Assembly: GCA_029532415.1 (NCBI GenBank)
Contig: JAQOTA010000052.1
Coordinates: forward strand, 2,418,001 to 2,482,000
Reading direction: 5' to 3'
Source of the DNA: Marasmius tenuissimus
Taxonomy: Eukaryota > Basidiomycota > Agaricomycetes > Agaricales > Marasmiaceae
DNA: 64,000 nucleotides
Shown here: positions 27,106-38,266 of the stretch, piece by piece
Layout: each line of letters starts with the position of its first letter
How positions within the stretch are numbered: position 1 is the first letter of the stretch
Made by a program: the position numbers and the translations under genes
Notes under the pieces: generated by a model
The model's database searches: none
Told to the model about the DNA's origin: nothing
What the model saw: only the letters and a program-made list of their open reading frames with translations

Positions 27106-28249
27106 AAATATCATCCTGAACACGGCTGATCGACAATATTTGGGGGTTCGAGGCGAGCCACGCGCTAGTGGTAGCGTCAATTTTTGAATGTTGACTGACG
27201 AAGACACATACTATTCAGATCAATCCAGCCGCTGCCGAGCCTCCCATGTGGCGGCGAGACCCTTCTTCCGTTGTTGGCGATCCGAAACGACACCCTGCAT
27301 CTCCTTGGCTTCTCCAGCGTAGCCCATTTCAGTCGTGGGGCCTCCCTTGTTCCTTGCTTGTTTTGTGATGAACGCAACGCAGACCTGTAGAAAAGGTGCG
27401 CAAGCTTGCACAGGGATGGCCAACTTTCAAGTCACCGCGAAGTTACGTACAATTTTTTCTCCTCTTCCTGCCGCTGTATGTCCTCCTCGATACACTGCCT
27501 CTTCTGTTTTGTCACGTTTCTCGTAGTAACAACCGCACATTGCTCCTCGTCTCGTCCTCGTCTACGCTTCCCCGGTGCTTCCCCATAGCAGTTCACTCAT
27601 GATCAGCCTCCGAGCTAGAGACCTCCTCCGTCTTCTGTCATCTCGCACGTCGAGGATATCATCTACGGAGTGATGTCCTATGTTGCACATATGCGCTGGG
27701 TCGCTAAAGCTTGAGCCTGCTTCTGCCGTTGACCTTCTCAAGCCAGGATCCGTCATTCCCTACCGCCAGGTTGTTGTACACGATAACGATTCATCCGAGT
27801 GTCTCTTTGCGTCGGAAGCCAAGGTTACCCAACTCCGGCGAGCGGCCGCATCTGTCGGGGTGAAGGAGAAAACGTAGTACGACCAAGATCGCGTATGTGG
27901 GCAACTGTCTGAAGATTAGGATAACGGATGTGTTCAGCAGCCACCTCAATGAAGCAACGAGTCGAAGCTTGTCGTCAACGCGGTTGTTGGAGGGGCATAG
28001 CCGACACATTGATACAGATCTGAAGGAGTCGTCATAGGCGTTGGCCCCGATTGGGCTCTCTTCGTGGAATCGAATGATCAACGCGCATTCGCGGGGCTCG
28101 GGACGCAGAACGAAGGGGACTAAAGCGGTTGCACAAATGAAGAGAAGTCGATATGCATTACACATAACAGGTGACAGCTAGAGCCCATAACAATATTAAC
28201 GCGTAAGTAAAGGATAATATACAGCAAGAACAAGAAAAGAAGGAACATA
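27106..28249. other. Between the ING duplicate and the ING gene
   Basis: A minus-strand pair of pieces could form a short gene: QKRQCIEEDIQRQEEEKK (about 27510-27450), a GTACGT..CTACAG intron, then VCVAFITKQARNKGG to ..WEARQRLD with a stop at 27220. A plus-strand frame (27680-27877) contains LKPGSVIPYRQVVVHDNDS. Neither is recognised, and both may be remnants. Confidence 0.3.
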
Positions 28250-29774
28250 TCAGGCGCCAGCAGTCCCTCTGCCACCACGATTGTTACCAGCTCTCCTTTT
28301 GCCTCCCCTTCCCGCTCTCTTGTTCTTCTTAGTTTTACACGGGTCGCAGACCCAACTTCCTTGGGGCGCCACGGCGAGGCCAATGCAAGCGAGGTGGAAC
28401 TATAGTTACTGGTCAGCCGAGTGCACAGAACACAGTGGAGGAGTCAACTCACCCATTCAATTTCACAGTCTTTGTTATCGCATCCAATCATTTCTCCAAA
28501 GCTGACGCGGTTGCAGAAACAGTACGTCTTATCGTCTGTGTCTCCGTCTCCATCTCCTTCGCCTGCGTCGGTCAATGTTTCCGTTACTAGTCCATTCGTG
28601 AGGGTGGGTATCGGTGCAAGCTCTGTAAAGCCAGAGCCATTTCTGGCAGGCATTCCAGGGCCTTCGAGTTGATTACGCTGGTTATTCCACTGGTTTACAG
28701 GCACCGTTGGTGCGTGCGGTATAGGGTGGCCGTATCCATTGGTGGTGCCGTGATATGGAAGAGGTAGAGATGGATGAGAGGAGGATGGAGGAAGATGATA
28801 GGCATCTCTGCGTGAATTGTGCGAATTTGAGGTGACATGGTTCGGGGCCTGTCCATAGGCCAAACCATTGAGCATTGGCTCGTGCGGTGGAGGGCTATTG
28901 CCACGATGAGCCGATGAACGAGCTCGTTTGTTGGTGCTGGTATGAGAGCTATTCCCGTTGACAGCGCGTGAGCCGCCGAGATGAGAGGGTCCTCGGGAAG
29001 ATGACCCTTGGTGTTGTGAGGGTGGCAAGACGTGCGATGTGACAGAAAGTATCGATTCGGCAGGCGAAGTAGCACGTTCCGTTCTATACGAAACATTAAA
29101 AAAAAGTTGATAGCGCTGAAAAGGCAAGAAACGCACTTTTTTGCTCGAGCCCCATTCCTTGGCCTGGGCACGGCTTCCGATACCTTCTCCTTCCTGGGTG
29201 TTCGACCATCGACCTCGTCGTCTTTGACAGCTCTTTTTCTCTTTGCTGGGCTCGGATCAGTGACGCTGGTGAGCAAAGAGCCGTATGCGGCTCGCCGCCG
29301 CCTGCCAGACTCGAGCAACGCGACTGGCATGTACGACTTGGCAGCGACATGGGGGTATGTTGTGTGTCTGTTGAGTGTCGTTGCATCGAATTCAGGGACG
29401 AGGTCTGATAATGTTCGAAGATAAGCTGTATGAGCTTTGAGGTTATCGGCTGCCTGGCAAGCGACACGAATCTTGTCTTCATCCCCATGTTTGAGCCTCT
29501 GAGCCTCTTCTGCTATCTCGGTGAGAAGCCATAACCGCTCTTCCTTCAACCCTGTGCCCTGCTCAATCATTTGGGTGAGATTGGTGATTTTGGCTGTAAT
29601 GGAAGCCATTGATGACGAGAGAACTGCGTCCAGTTCTCGGAGGTCTGCAAAATTGCGGGAGAGATCTATGGGGAGGGAGTCGAGGGAGTGGGTATACTCG
29701 GAGAGGAGAGCGAGAGAGTAAGCGGCGTTCGTTGCTGTCGATGACGAGCTCGAGGATTCTCGCAATGTAGCCAT
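28250..29774 (-). CDS. ING-family PHD-finger chromatin protein
   Basis: Three exons (29774-29137, 29083-28453, 28399-28250) encode 472 residues. The N-terminal ING domain has [42 protein letters not shown]; a long Ser/His/Pro-rich linker follows; the C terminus is a PHD finger with all ligands in C4HC3 order: [40 protein letters not shown], then a Lys/Arg/Gly-rich tail. In yeasts such proteins (Yng2, Yng1, Pho23) bind H3K4me3 and belong to NuA4, NuA3 or Rpd3L; the sequence alone does not say which. It is transcribed away from the RRM gene across a 178-base gap, and a decayed copy of its last exon lies just downstream. Confidence 0.93.
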
Positions 29775-29952
29775 CGTTGTAGACGATGAGCAAAGCTCGT
29801 TTGGGGAACGGGGAAAAAGAGGTGATGATGTTCAGGCCGAGAGGACCTGTTACAAATTGGGATGCCGGCCCGCGGTTAACCGGCCCTCTCTTTCTCAACC
29901 ACCACATCCGCTCAAAGTACTCTCGACGTTCCCCGCGTCGTCGGGCACGACG
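29775..29952. promoter_or_regulatory. Short bidirectional promoter region
   Basis: Only 178 bases separate the start codons of the leftward ING gene and the rightward RRM gene, so the two must share promoter DNA. No TATA box stands out. Confidence 0.5.
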
Positions 29953-31398
29953 ATGGGATGGCTTCCTCATCGCTCAATTATCGCTACGCGTCATCTATAT
30001 CAGCTTAGGTGCTACAGTAACAGCCTACATTCGCCTCATCCAAATTCAGGCCCTCGAGGTGTTGTCGTTGAGAATCTCAGGCCAGGTTTTAGTCTCAAGG
30101 ACTTCCTTCCTCAAGTACAAGACGGCGCGCTCGAGAAGGCTGAATGCGATTCGCATGCCAGGACTTTGGCCCTCACTTTCTTTCGCTCGACTTCCGCGAA
30201 AACCTTTCACCGCAGGGTTGAAAAAGGGCAGATAGAGGGTCTGACCAAGGATGGGGAGACACCTCGTTTGCGAATGAATATGGCATTACCCCTCTCAGCG
30301 AATACCGTTGCGGCAATCGGAGACGAAAACTTCAATCGTGTTCTGCACCTCCAGATCCATGAACCGAACCCCAGACTGCGCAGTGGTCTCCTGCAGGCGA
30401 TTAAACAACAGGCACGGAAGTTTGGCGGATATGGAAGGGTAGATTGCCTGAAGCGCGAACAAACATACGACATATACATACATTTCTTCAGTACGACGGC
30501 AGCCTCCAATGTATGTGCCATGTCTTTCCCTCTGAATTCCAACTGAAATTTCAAGAGGCAAAAAATTCCCGGTTCGTTGACCTGACAGACGTCGAGGTCA
30601 AGAAGGAATACTCTCTTGCTGGAGATCCTTGCGAAAACAAGATCTCCGTCCCCGAGTTCCCTGTTTTCGACCGAGTGCTCGTCGAAAATCTACCTGAAGG
30701 CATGAAACTACACAAAGTTCCAGCATTCCTGCAGCCTGAACTGGAACGCTTTCGGAGTATCCACTGGGTAGGATCGCAGCGTTACGTGCGTTTATTGTCC
30801 ATCTCGCGCAAACAGAATTATCTCACACGTTCGAAACAGGTCATCAGTTTCTTGAATCACGCAGACGCCTCTCGCTTCATGGATGTTGCATCAGCCAAGT
30901 ATGAAACCGAGCATGAAATGAGGAACATCAAGATCATCCCCGTGGGTACTACCAATGCTCGAGGCCGAACACAATATGTGCGGACTGCTGCCGCGCTTGG
31001 TGCCACCAGAACCATCATTCTCAGCGGAATTGTAGATGAGAAGCTCTTCTCAAAGTCCCGCGTTGCAGAGGATTTCAATGCATTCGGAAAACCCTACCTT
31101 GTGTCGTGGCACCCAGAGCAGTCAGTTATCCTCTTTGCGGACATGATGACTCTTTACGCATCTCATACAATCCATCCTGTATACCTTCAGACTCGAAATG
31201 CACATAACCTTCTCCGACATATCTCATGCGTGTCGGGCCATCAACCGCATGAGATCTATGATAAGAAGCCTGCGATCTTTCGGGGACTATGCTAAAGCCT
31301 CCCTTACGATGACTTTTGGGCTAGATCCGGACACTCCCCCCTTCTCGATGGCCGAACTCGTACCCTATCGTTTAGGGCAGATTAAGATTGCCTCCTGA
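29953..31398 (+). CDS. Multi-RRM RNA-binding protein, probably mitochondrial
   Basis: Four exons (29953-30510, 30558-30785, 30840-31120, 31191-31398) encode 424 residues. The N terminus (MGWLPHRSIIATRHLYQLRC) is basic, amphipathic and free of acids, as in mitochondrial presequences; an in-frame upstream ATG exists at 29857. Four units resemble diverged RRM folds: GVVVENLRPGFSLKDFLPQV, RVLHLQIHEPNPRLRSGL, RVLVENLPEGMKLHKVPAFL and RTIILSGIVDEKLFSKSRVA, the last closing with MHITFSDISHACRAINRM. The RNP1/RNP2 motifs are weak. The last intron (31121-31190, GTCAGT donor) is needed to restore the frame. Such proteins often act in mitochondrial RNA processing or translation; the exact role is unknown. 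Confidence 0.75.
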
Positions 31399-31878
31399 TC
31401 AGGAGCGCATCCACCGGTACGTGTTGACCGTCTTCCTTCTGTCATTAAACTGATTTGAGTATTCGTTATCTTCAGGGCGAAGATTCGCGTTATAGCTTCC
31501 AACTTACACTCCATCTCCGGGAATACGCCTCCGGTTCCTGCCTATCATTGTCAAGCTCGAAACAACCAACGGCACGGCAGTTCCTCGACTCGATACAGTA
31601 TCGTTGGCGCAACGTTCGCAGATGGGTAGATAAGCGGTGTCTTTTAAAGCAGGAAGCGGCACGGAGATCCCCTTCGAATCAGCGGATCCGGTGCGTGGGT
31701 GAGGACAAGCCAACTCCAACGCGATCTCACCTCCACGGCATGTCTTGTGATTTCGTTGAACGATGAAAAGTAACAGTGTACATACCCACATATCAAGAGG
31801 TGCTCCTTCTCAAAAAGACCATGCTCCAGTGGTTCTTTCTCTCAATACCTCGCTCTGTCATCCCCCTAAACGATAGTG
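31399..31878. other. Intergenic between two rightward genes
   Basis: A frame AKIRVIASNLHSISGNTPPV and onward (31480-31630) is open and could be a further exon of the RRM gene, but no good splice path reaches it. Otherwise 3' UTR and VTC1-like promoter. Confidence 0.4.
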
Positions 31879-32517
31879 ATGGCACCACCTGAAGTCCTCA
31901 TCCGTGAAGACGATGCCAACCAGAGGTTCCACGATTTCTCTGAAGCGCGGCCAAAGCTGGCGTTTGCGAATGAACGGACCTTCTTGGCCTACATGCATGT
32001 CCTAGTCCTACTAGGGGGTATATCGCTCGGTCTGTTGAATTTCCAGCAAAAAGTAAAATTCCAGGCTCTCTCCTCGCCTTTAGTTGGCTAACCTGACTCG
32101 CAGGAGGGGCTAATATCCTCTACAATATTCGCGATCCTGGGTCTGTCTTTTCGTCCAATCTCCCTCCCCGAAAATAGCCTCACACGAATCTCCAGTGATC
32201 CTCGGCATACTCTATTCTCTCAATTCGTACCACTCTCGGGCTGCGTCGATACGTATGGGACGGGAAGACGTTTTCACGGATCGTAAAGGACCTGTAAGTC
32301 ATGCCCGTCCGTTCCATGATCATGCGCTCCATTCCACTCATCCCCGATTATCTTCCCGCTGCCCGCAGACATTGTTATTGGTCGCCTTCTCAGGTATGTC
32401 TCGTCGGCCGTCTCCTGACAGTTGACAAGTTTTGTTCATGTGCTTTTCTCCCCGTGCTCGCGTGCCGTACCAGTTGTGGCGATAACAAACTTTACAATAC
32501 GGTTCAGCGAATTGTAG
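31879..32517 (+). CDS. VTC1: VTC1-like DUF202 membrane protein (vacuolar transporter chaperone)
   Basis: Five exons (31879-32052, 32104-32140, 32196-32293, 32369-32393, 32474-32517) encode 125 residues, about the length of yeast Vtc1 (129). Features shared with Vtc1: PKLAFANERTFLAYMHV, VLLGGISLGLLNFQQK, a second membrane helix, SYHSRAASIRMG, DRKGPTLLLVAF and the end AITNFTIRFSEL. Three hydrophobic helices with conserved basic residues match the pore-lining helices of the VTC polyphosphate polymerase complex in the vacuole membrane. Vtc1 is the small subunit lacking SPX and catalytic domains. All phases fit exactly; exon 4 is only 25 nt. Identification rests on the NERTFL and GPTLL blocks and is firm at family level. 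Confidence 0.9.
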
Positions 32518-33313
32518 TCGTCACTCTCTTGGAGTTGCATTCTGATTTCCATATCGACAAAAACGCCACCGGTGGAGGCTTGAGGGATAAACCATTGAAG
32601 ATGTCATATATACACGCCATAATGCATGAGCTGCGGCGAGCCATAAGTAGCGCTTATTGTTTCTAAGCACGTCACGTACAAAATACCCATGATACGGATC
32701 CGGAGGAAGCACTGAGATTCGAGAAGCAGCAGAAATACAATCAGACGTATTATCCTGCGCATTGCAGAACTATGTACAGAACAAAAGACCCATTAAGTTA
32801 CAATAAGGACAACAGGCACGATTGGAGGAAACCTAAAATACACAAAAGCAGACGATTCTAATGAAATGCGATGGTAGTGCTACTTTGGATGGATGGACGA
32901 GAACTGGAATGCATGTGTGTGGGGGAAACTGGGGTAATTGCGGAGAGAAACCATCGAGAAATGAAAATGTGGATGTGAGCGTAAAATGTATGTGATCAAC
33001 ACGGTTCGACGCAGTCAGGAATCATAGGTCATAGATCTTCTTGTTCTTCTTTTCCCATCTCCTTCCTCATCCACCCTTTTTCCGATGACGATGAATCCTA
33101 CGTCTGCATCTCAACCGACACGGCAAGGAACCCTCGTGAGCTCAAGTCTCCGTCTAGGATGGAGCGTGCTCGTCATAAACGGCCATAATTCGAACGGTAG
33201 GAATAGTGTATCACTTTTGTGGCGGGGCATAAGGTATCATTAATGGACGTATGGCAATAGTGTGGGGGTGTGGAGGCTGGGGATGGATTGGGAGAGGTAT
33301 GGTGTCCCAGTGA
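32518..33313. other. Intergenic between convergent genes
   Basis: 3' flanks of the VTC1-like gene (plus) and the small gene at 33314-33544 (minus). GC content is low from 32750 to 33000. No gene was seen. Confidence 0.45.
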
Positions 33314-33544
33314 TCACTTCCTTCCGATCGAGCCAAACTTCTTCGACTGCTGAGGCTGCCCTGCTGACTGAGGTGTGGTGGGGTAGCCGGGATGCCCTGC
33401 AGACGGGTTGAAGGCCGCGGCGTACATTGCGTGTGTATCGCGGGGAGATTGGTGGAAGCCAGAGAAAGCGTTCGGAGAGGTAATTCCCGCGGGGAAGAAT
33501 CCGTAGGTGGGGGTGGAGGGTGGGTTGAAAGTGTAGGAAGACAT
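33314..33544 (-). CDS. Small Pro/Ser/Gly-rich hypothetical protein
   Basis: A single-exon 76-residue frame: MSSYTFNPPSTPTYGFFPAG, FSGFHQSPRDTHAMYAAAFN, then a Gln/Ser-rich end QPQQSKKFGSIGRK. It is rich in Pro, Ser, Gly, Phe and Tyr, with no signal peptide or membrane segment, so it is likely disordered. I do not recognise the family, but composition and a clear ATG isolated between long non-coding flanks favour a real gene. Long upstream (33545-34030) and downstream non-coding stretches suggest long UTRs. Confidence 0.55.
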   Translation of the reverse strand: MSSYTFNPPSTPTYGFFPAGITSPNAFSGFHQSPRDTHAMYAAAFNPSAGHPGYPTTPQSAGQPQQSKKFGSIGRK

Positions 33545-35188
33545 GATTCGTTAGGGGTTGATTAAAATGGGTATTGAGGACGATATTCAGAGGGTATGGG
33601 ATTAGATGGATTGTCGTCGAGAAGGAACGTGAAAAAGGGAGAGTTGTCGAGAATGAACCGGGAATGGATAAGGCTTCACTGAAGGAAGCCGGTTATGGAG
33701 AAGGTGAGTGGGGGGAAGAAAAGAGCCAGCTAGGGAACCCGGGAACGGTAGCCGGCCTATATGTATCGGTATAGGTGTGTGTATACACCTAGGATAATAA
33801 GAGTGCTTGTACGTGTGTGGATCACGAAAGCCCTATTGTTTTTCAAGGACAATGGAGGAAGGTGTTTTATTGTTCGTCCAAGCGGCGAAAATTGATGTGC
33901 ACCCTCGATTGATAGGGGTAGTTATCTGCTGACTCGAAGAGGCTTCCCGAGAAGGATCAGAAGGATTTTCCAAAAGCAAAGCGCAGGAGAGTCGAACGAA
34001 GAAGAAACGAACTGTTTCTGCCCTATACTCGACCCCGGAAACCAGTATTTATATCAGCCAAAGCGCACTGAGGATTGAAATTTCCATCTGCGGAGAGTAT
34101 AAGCAAGCCTCCCAGAAAGGAAGTGTCCTTTTAGTCTAGAAATGGGAAATGTTGTAAATGAACGTTGTGCGAACAGACCACGAGACGCGTTTCCTACCCC
34201 AGGTGTCATGAACTACTGGGTGTCCCTTCTTCACTTCCTGGACAGTGGACTCATATCCTCTCATATCGTGCGAGAGCCGAGAACTTTACTCTGTCGATTT
34301 TCGTTGCGTTGACTCGAGTAAATGGAGAGATAGCCCTGCCTGCGAATTTGACATCGCCATTTCGACCCTTGGAATGGAAAAGGTCGGTGTTTTAGAGTCA
34401 TACATAGCACTGATTGTCTGTACGAAGCGGCATTTCTTCCTTTCCGTTTTTCTGATGAGACTTCAGGGCAGTAAGTATGGACAAATCGTTATTCAACCCG
34501 AATTGGGTCTACCTACCCTCTTGGCCTTGCTCCGTCAGTCCGTGTTATTAGCTTTTAGAGATCAACAAGACAGAAAACGCATAATCGACGCACTTACCAC
34601 CTTTCCTTATACATGGTTCTCTGGCCCGCTCTGTAGATTCTCCAAGGTTGACAGTCGATAACTGGTGATCTAGAGGGGTCGGTCGGATCGGCACGCGCCT
34701 GCAATGGTCTACTCGTGACTGTATACAATACCTTCGGTTACGGGTGTCAATTTGCCAAAGCGCCCCAAGGTGCTGGAAGGAGATTCGGTTTACGTGGGAC
34801 CCGCCATGAGCATAGCAGATAGGCGGACGTTGAACGTTGAGAATGAACCATGTAGCACCAGTAAGCGCCCAATGATCCTATTTTTTCCCCACATGACTTG
34901 TCCATTCCCAGTTCACACGAACCAGTACTTGTGCACCGGAGCCCAACTCAGAGTCACTAGGTGCAAAGTGAGTGCCAACATTCACAATGACTAGCTTGCT
35001 CCATTAAAATTCTTATACTAACGTCCTCAATTCCGAAGTTCAAGTGATTTCCAATACATCGAACAGAGGCACGACTCATTCTCGATGCAATTCTACGGCG
35101 AACAACTAGAAGACCCAGGAGTGGTTGGAAAAATTATCTTTTCAGAGAATAAAGACGCGCTCTTATATCATTTTCACAGCCAGACGAC
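33545..35188. other. Intergenic or unresolved 5' exons of the MYND gene
   Basis: 33545-34030 should be the promoter and 5' UTR of the small leftward gene. From 34140 onward several plus-strand pieces look coding, for example MSIADRRTLNVENEPCST at 34808 with a GTAAGC donor, an acceptor before HTNQYLCTGAQLRVTRCK, and a frame containing MQFYGEQLEDPGVVGKII (35089). They may be 5' exons of the MYND gene or a separate small gene. I could not splice them into one frame. Confidence 0.35.
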
Positions 35189-37044
35189 GTGTCTGATGGA
35201 CGTCAGTACCGTGTTACTCGATTGAACGAGGTCTACGCACCGCGGAGGATTGACCCACGTCAAATTTCCCGACTGCTGTCCCGGAAACCACCACCGATTT
35301 CATCGATCGACATATCTCATCCTACCGGCACCTTACAAGAGGTACTGACCGCTATAACCTCGTTAGCAGGGCCTATCCGGGTGCAATCACCCAGGATGTT
35401 GTATGTCTCGTTGCCCTTGAGAACGATGTGGCCATCCATTGCGGGATGGACTGTTACTCTCCTCAAGGCCTTCGTGCTGGAAGGAACCCCAACAACATCG
35501 GAAGGTATCGCTTTTCGAGACACTTTGGTCTTCGGAGCATCAGGTATTCCGAGGTTGTTGGAACATACAGTGCCAACTCAAGCCTGTGCGCACACCCCCG
35601 ACTTCATTCCTACTCTGTTGAACGTCGTCATACGGCTCGCAGAGATAGACCATCCCGCCTTCGAGCATTTTTGGCGCCAGCTCTGCTTGATCACCCAAAA
35701 TTACCGCGATCTGACTTCACAGTTCATTAATATCATTTTCAAACTCCACTATCGTTGTAACATCGCGAAAATTATTCTCCGCATCATTATGGATGAATCT
35801 GGCAGGTCAGGTTGCCCCGACGTGTGGGTGTTGGAAGCGTGCCTAACGTTACTGGAAATTTGCTGTATTCCAGTAAATCTATACCAGCCCCTGCGGACTC
35901 TCAACGCCCCATATCACCTTGCATACACCCTCTACCGACTGGCCACGAAGCGTCGCAAACTACGGGGTGGAGAATACGAGCCCGCCCGCTCAACGGTGCT
36001 GTTGACCTGTAATCAACTAGTAGAGGCCTTCAACGACGGGTCTACCTGGGTCATACAGACGCTTGACGCCCACATACTCCTCGCCCTGGCGGACCTACAA
36101 TATCTCACAGTAAATCTCGACGATCCGGATATGCCCTATATCGGTGACCTTTACAAGACCACCATCTCCGTCATAAATGCTATGAAACCGTTCCTTGTTT
36201 ACCGGTCGGTTCTCATACGTGTTCTCAGGGAGGGTAGAAGAGCGCGCAAGCGACATCCTCCTGGATCGGAGCAGTGGGATGCGAACTTTTGGATCGCGTT
36301 CGACAAGTTTCAAGCGGAGGCACGAAAAATGAAGATTATACTCGACGAGTTTGACAAGAATCCAAAGTACGGAATGGGCACAGCCTACTGTTGCACATAT
36401 CAGAAGGTGTGTTCATTCAGATCGCGCGTCTGACCAGCACTCACACTCTGTAGTGTTCTCGCAAAGGTCGAGCGCCAGAGACTTGTGAGAGCCCGGACGC
36501 CTCCAAAACAAAAGTCAAGCGATGCGAGGGTTGCCATGTCGCTACGTATTGTTCGTTAGAATGTCAGCGGTCAGATTGGAGAGGATCGCACAGGGTGAAG
36601 TGTAAAGAACTGTCGGCTCATGGCCCTACCACCGGTACGCAACTTATTGTGCCAGGTGTCCCAACGTCCACAGCTAACGCCCCGATAGGTATATCCGATC
36701 TCCCTTCCCACTTGGACCTCTCTTTCATCAAGTTCCTCGTCCGCCGCGATCTACTCGCAAAACAGAGCATGTTCATGCATCGACAGCTGATCGTCGCGCA
36801 ATACAACTATCGCAAAGCGCCCATGGAGTTTTCCACAGTATCGGTGGGGGAATTATTGGGCTCGTTGAAGCGACCGGATACCTTGTCAGTCAGGGATGCA
36901 TTGTTAGATTTGTCGAAGGAATTGTCGAAGGAAACCTCCCAAACGTCTTCGGTCAAACACCAACAGATCGTTTATATCTTGCTTCCTGGTACTGATCCAC
37001 ATACGAGGTTGGTTTACGCGGAGAATTTGGACTTCTGGTCTTGA
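35189..37044 (+). CDS. MYND-type zinc finger protein
   Basis: Two exons are clear: 35189(or upstream)-36406 and 36454-37044, joined by a 47-nt intron with GTGTGT donor; together about 602 residues. The first 400 residues are helical and armadillo-like (LPLRTMWPSIAGWTVTLLKA, DFIPTLLNVVIRLAEIDHP). The MYND finger spans the intron: YCCTYQKCSRKGRAPETC, KRCEGCHVATYCSLECQRSD, WRGSHRVKCKE, with Cys/His spacing of the family. A C-terminal helical region follows and ends NLDFWS. Many Agaricomycetes have large families of such helical-plus-MYND proteins of unknown function. The reading frame is open at 35189 but has no ATG there, so the true start lies in an upstream exon or at a later Met (35397). Confidence 0.8.
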
Positions 37045-37752
37045 TACGACTGATACGTTGGTCGATTGATGAGGTTTTTTTGTATCTAGCTGCTGATCTT
37101 GTTGATCTTCATCATTATTCACTGTATCTCATCTGTATTCTTATCCACCATCTTGATATCTCTATCCCTATTCGTCACATCTTTCGAGCTCAACGTATCC
37201 CAAAGCTCCATTTGACTACTGAAGCTTTCTGGTCACAACGGTAGAGGACATTGAAAATGTTGCATTAAACCTAATATCGACGGATCCCGACATGAAGAGA
37301 GTAAGGGTAAAGGACAAAATTGAGAATGTATCAGCGAAAATCGACATGCCGTTTCCTCCAATCGTCAAAACGACACTTCCTAAACCGAATATCCTTCTGG
37401 GGAGCGCAGTGACTCTGAAAGAGTCTCTGGCACTGTCAACGGTGGTGAAAAAATTCTACACCGAGCAGCGTGGCATACTCCCTGAAGAAAAGAAGAAAAA
37501 ACGTGAGGTGCGGTTTATATACTTCTCAAACTGCTGAAGTAAGCATTTCGCACGATGAAGATAAGATCTCAGAGACGTGGCTTCAATCGCGATTATCCAT
37601 ATATGGTAGCCACCGTCGTGTCGCGTTTTGCAAGGTCCCACCCCCGGAATTGTGCCACGTTAAGTCCTTAATCTATCCTCTCCTTCTACCCTCACTCAAA
37701 ACAGATTTGACATCCTCTCGTTCCTTTGTTTTTCACCGATTATTATTCAAAA
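37045..37752. other. Intergenic
   Basis: T-rich 3' flank of the MYND gene, then the promoter of the RAMP4-like gene. An 81-codon frame at 37292-37537 (MKRVRVKDKIENVSAKID..) is not supported by any domain. Confidence 0.4.
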
Positions 37753-38081
37753 ATGGTGAGCAGCTCTTTCCAGAACCTCCAGGACGATACCTGAACAACA
37801 ACTTGCTATTCATTTAGCCTACGGAATTCGAGATGCGCCAGCGAAACGCTAAGTTCGCCAGAGACGCCAAGGCAGGAAAGAAACCTACACACCAGTCACG
37901 GCAAGAAAAGCTCGCAAAGCAAAGTCCGATAGGTACTTGGGCGTTGGGTGTCATTGTCTTTGTTGTTTGTGGAGGAGGTACGAAGGCAACATATCTCTCA
38001 CGTCGTAGAACTGGAAACTTACTGGTTTTTCCCCATTTCTCGTCAGCCCTGTTCGAGCTCGCTCGATTGATATTCCTGTGA
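37753..38081 (+). CDS. RAMP4/SERP1-like ER translocon-associated protein
   Basis: Three exons: 37753-37755 (just the ATG), 37818-37977 and 38047-38081, giving 65 residues: MPTEFEMRQRNAKFARDAKA, a basic linker, then one C-terminal membrane helix WALGVIVFVVCGGALFELAR and LIFL. Size, basic N-terminal half and tail anchor match the SERP1/RAMP4 (yeast Ysy6) family, which binds the Sec61 translocon in the ER membrane and protects nascent membrane proteins. The ATG-only first exon is preferred because it supplies the MPT..E.RQRNAKFA start usual in basidiomycete members. An in-frame Met at 37833 is the alternative. Confidence 0.85.
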
Positions 38082-38266
38082 TTCTCTCAAAAAGTGGGCT
38101 TATTGGGAGGAGGGAGAATTATGCCATCACCACACTCTGGACGAGGGAACGGCTGTGCTTATTATTATGGACCCAGGGGTCGACCCACTGTATATCAATC
38201 GCATTTTATTCATCTATGTCTATTTTCTGGGATAGAGAAGATGACTGAACAGAAGTCGGGTACAGG

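Noticed and set aside
31455..31766. Open frames in the 3' flank of the RRM gene
   Set aside because: An attractive frame exists, but a TAG and the lack of any workable intron prevent joining it to the gene.
37292..37537. 81-codon frame between the MYND and RAMP4-like genes
   Set aside because: Lys-rich, low complexity, no homology recognised and no clear promoter; probably chance.
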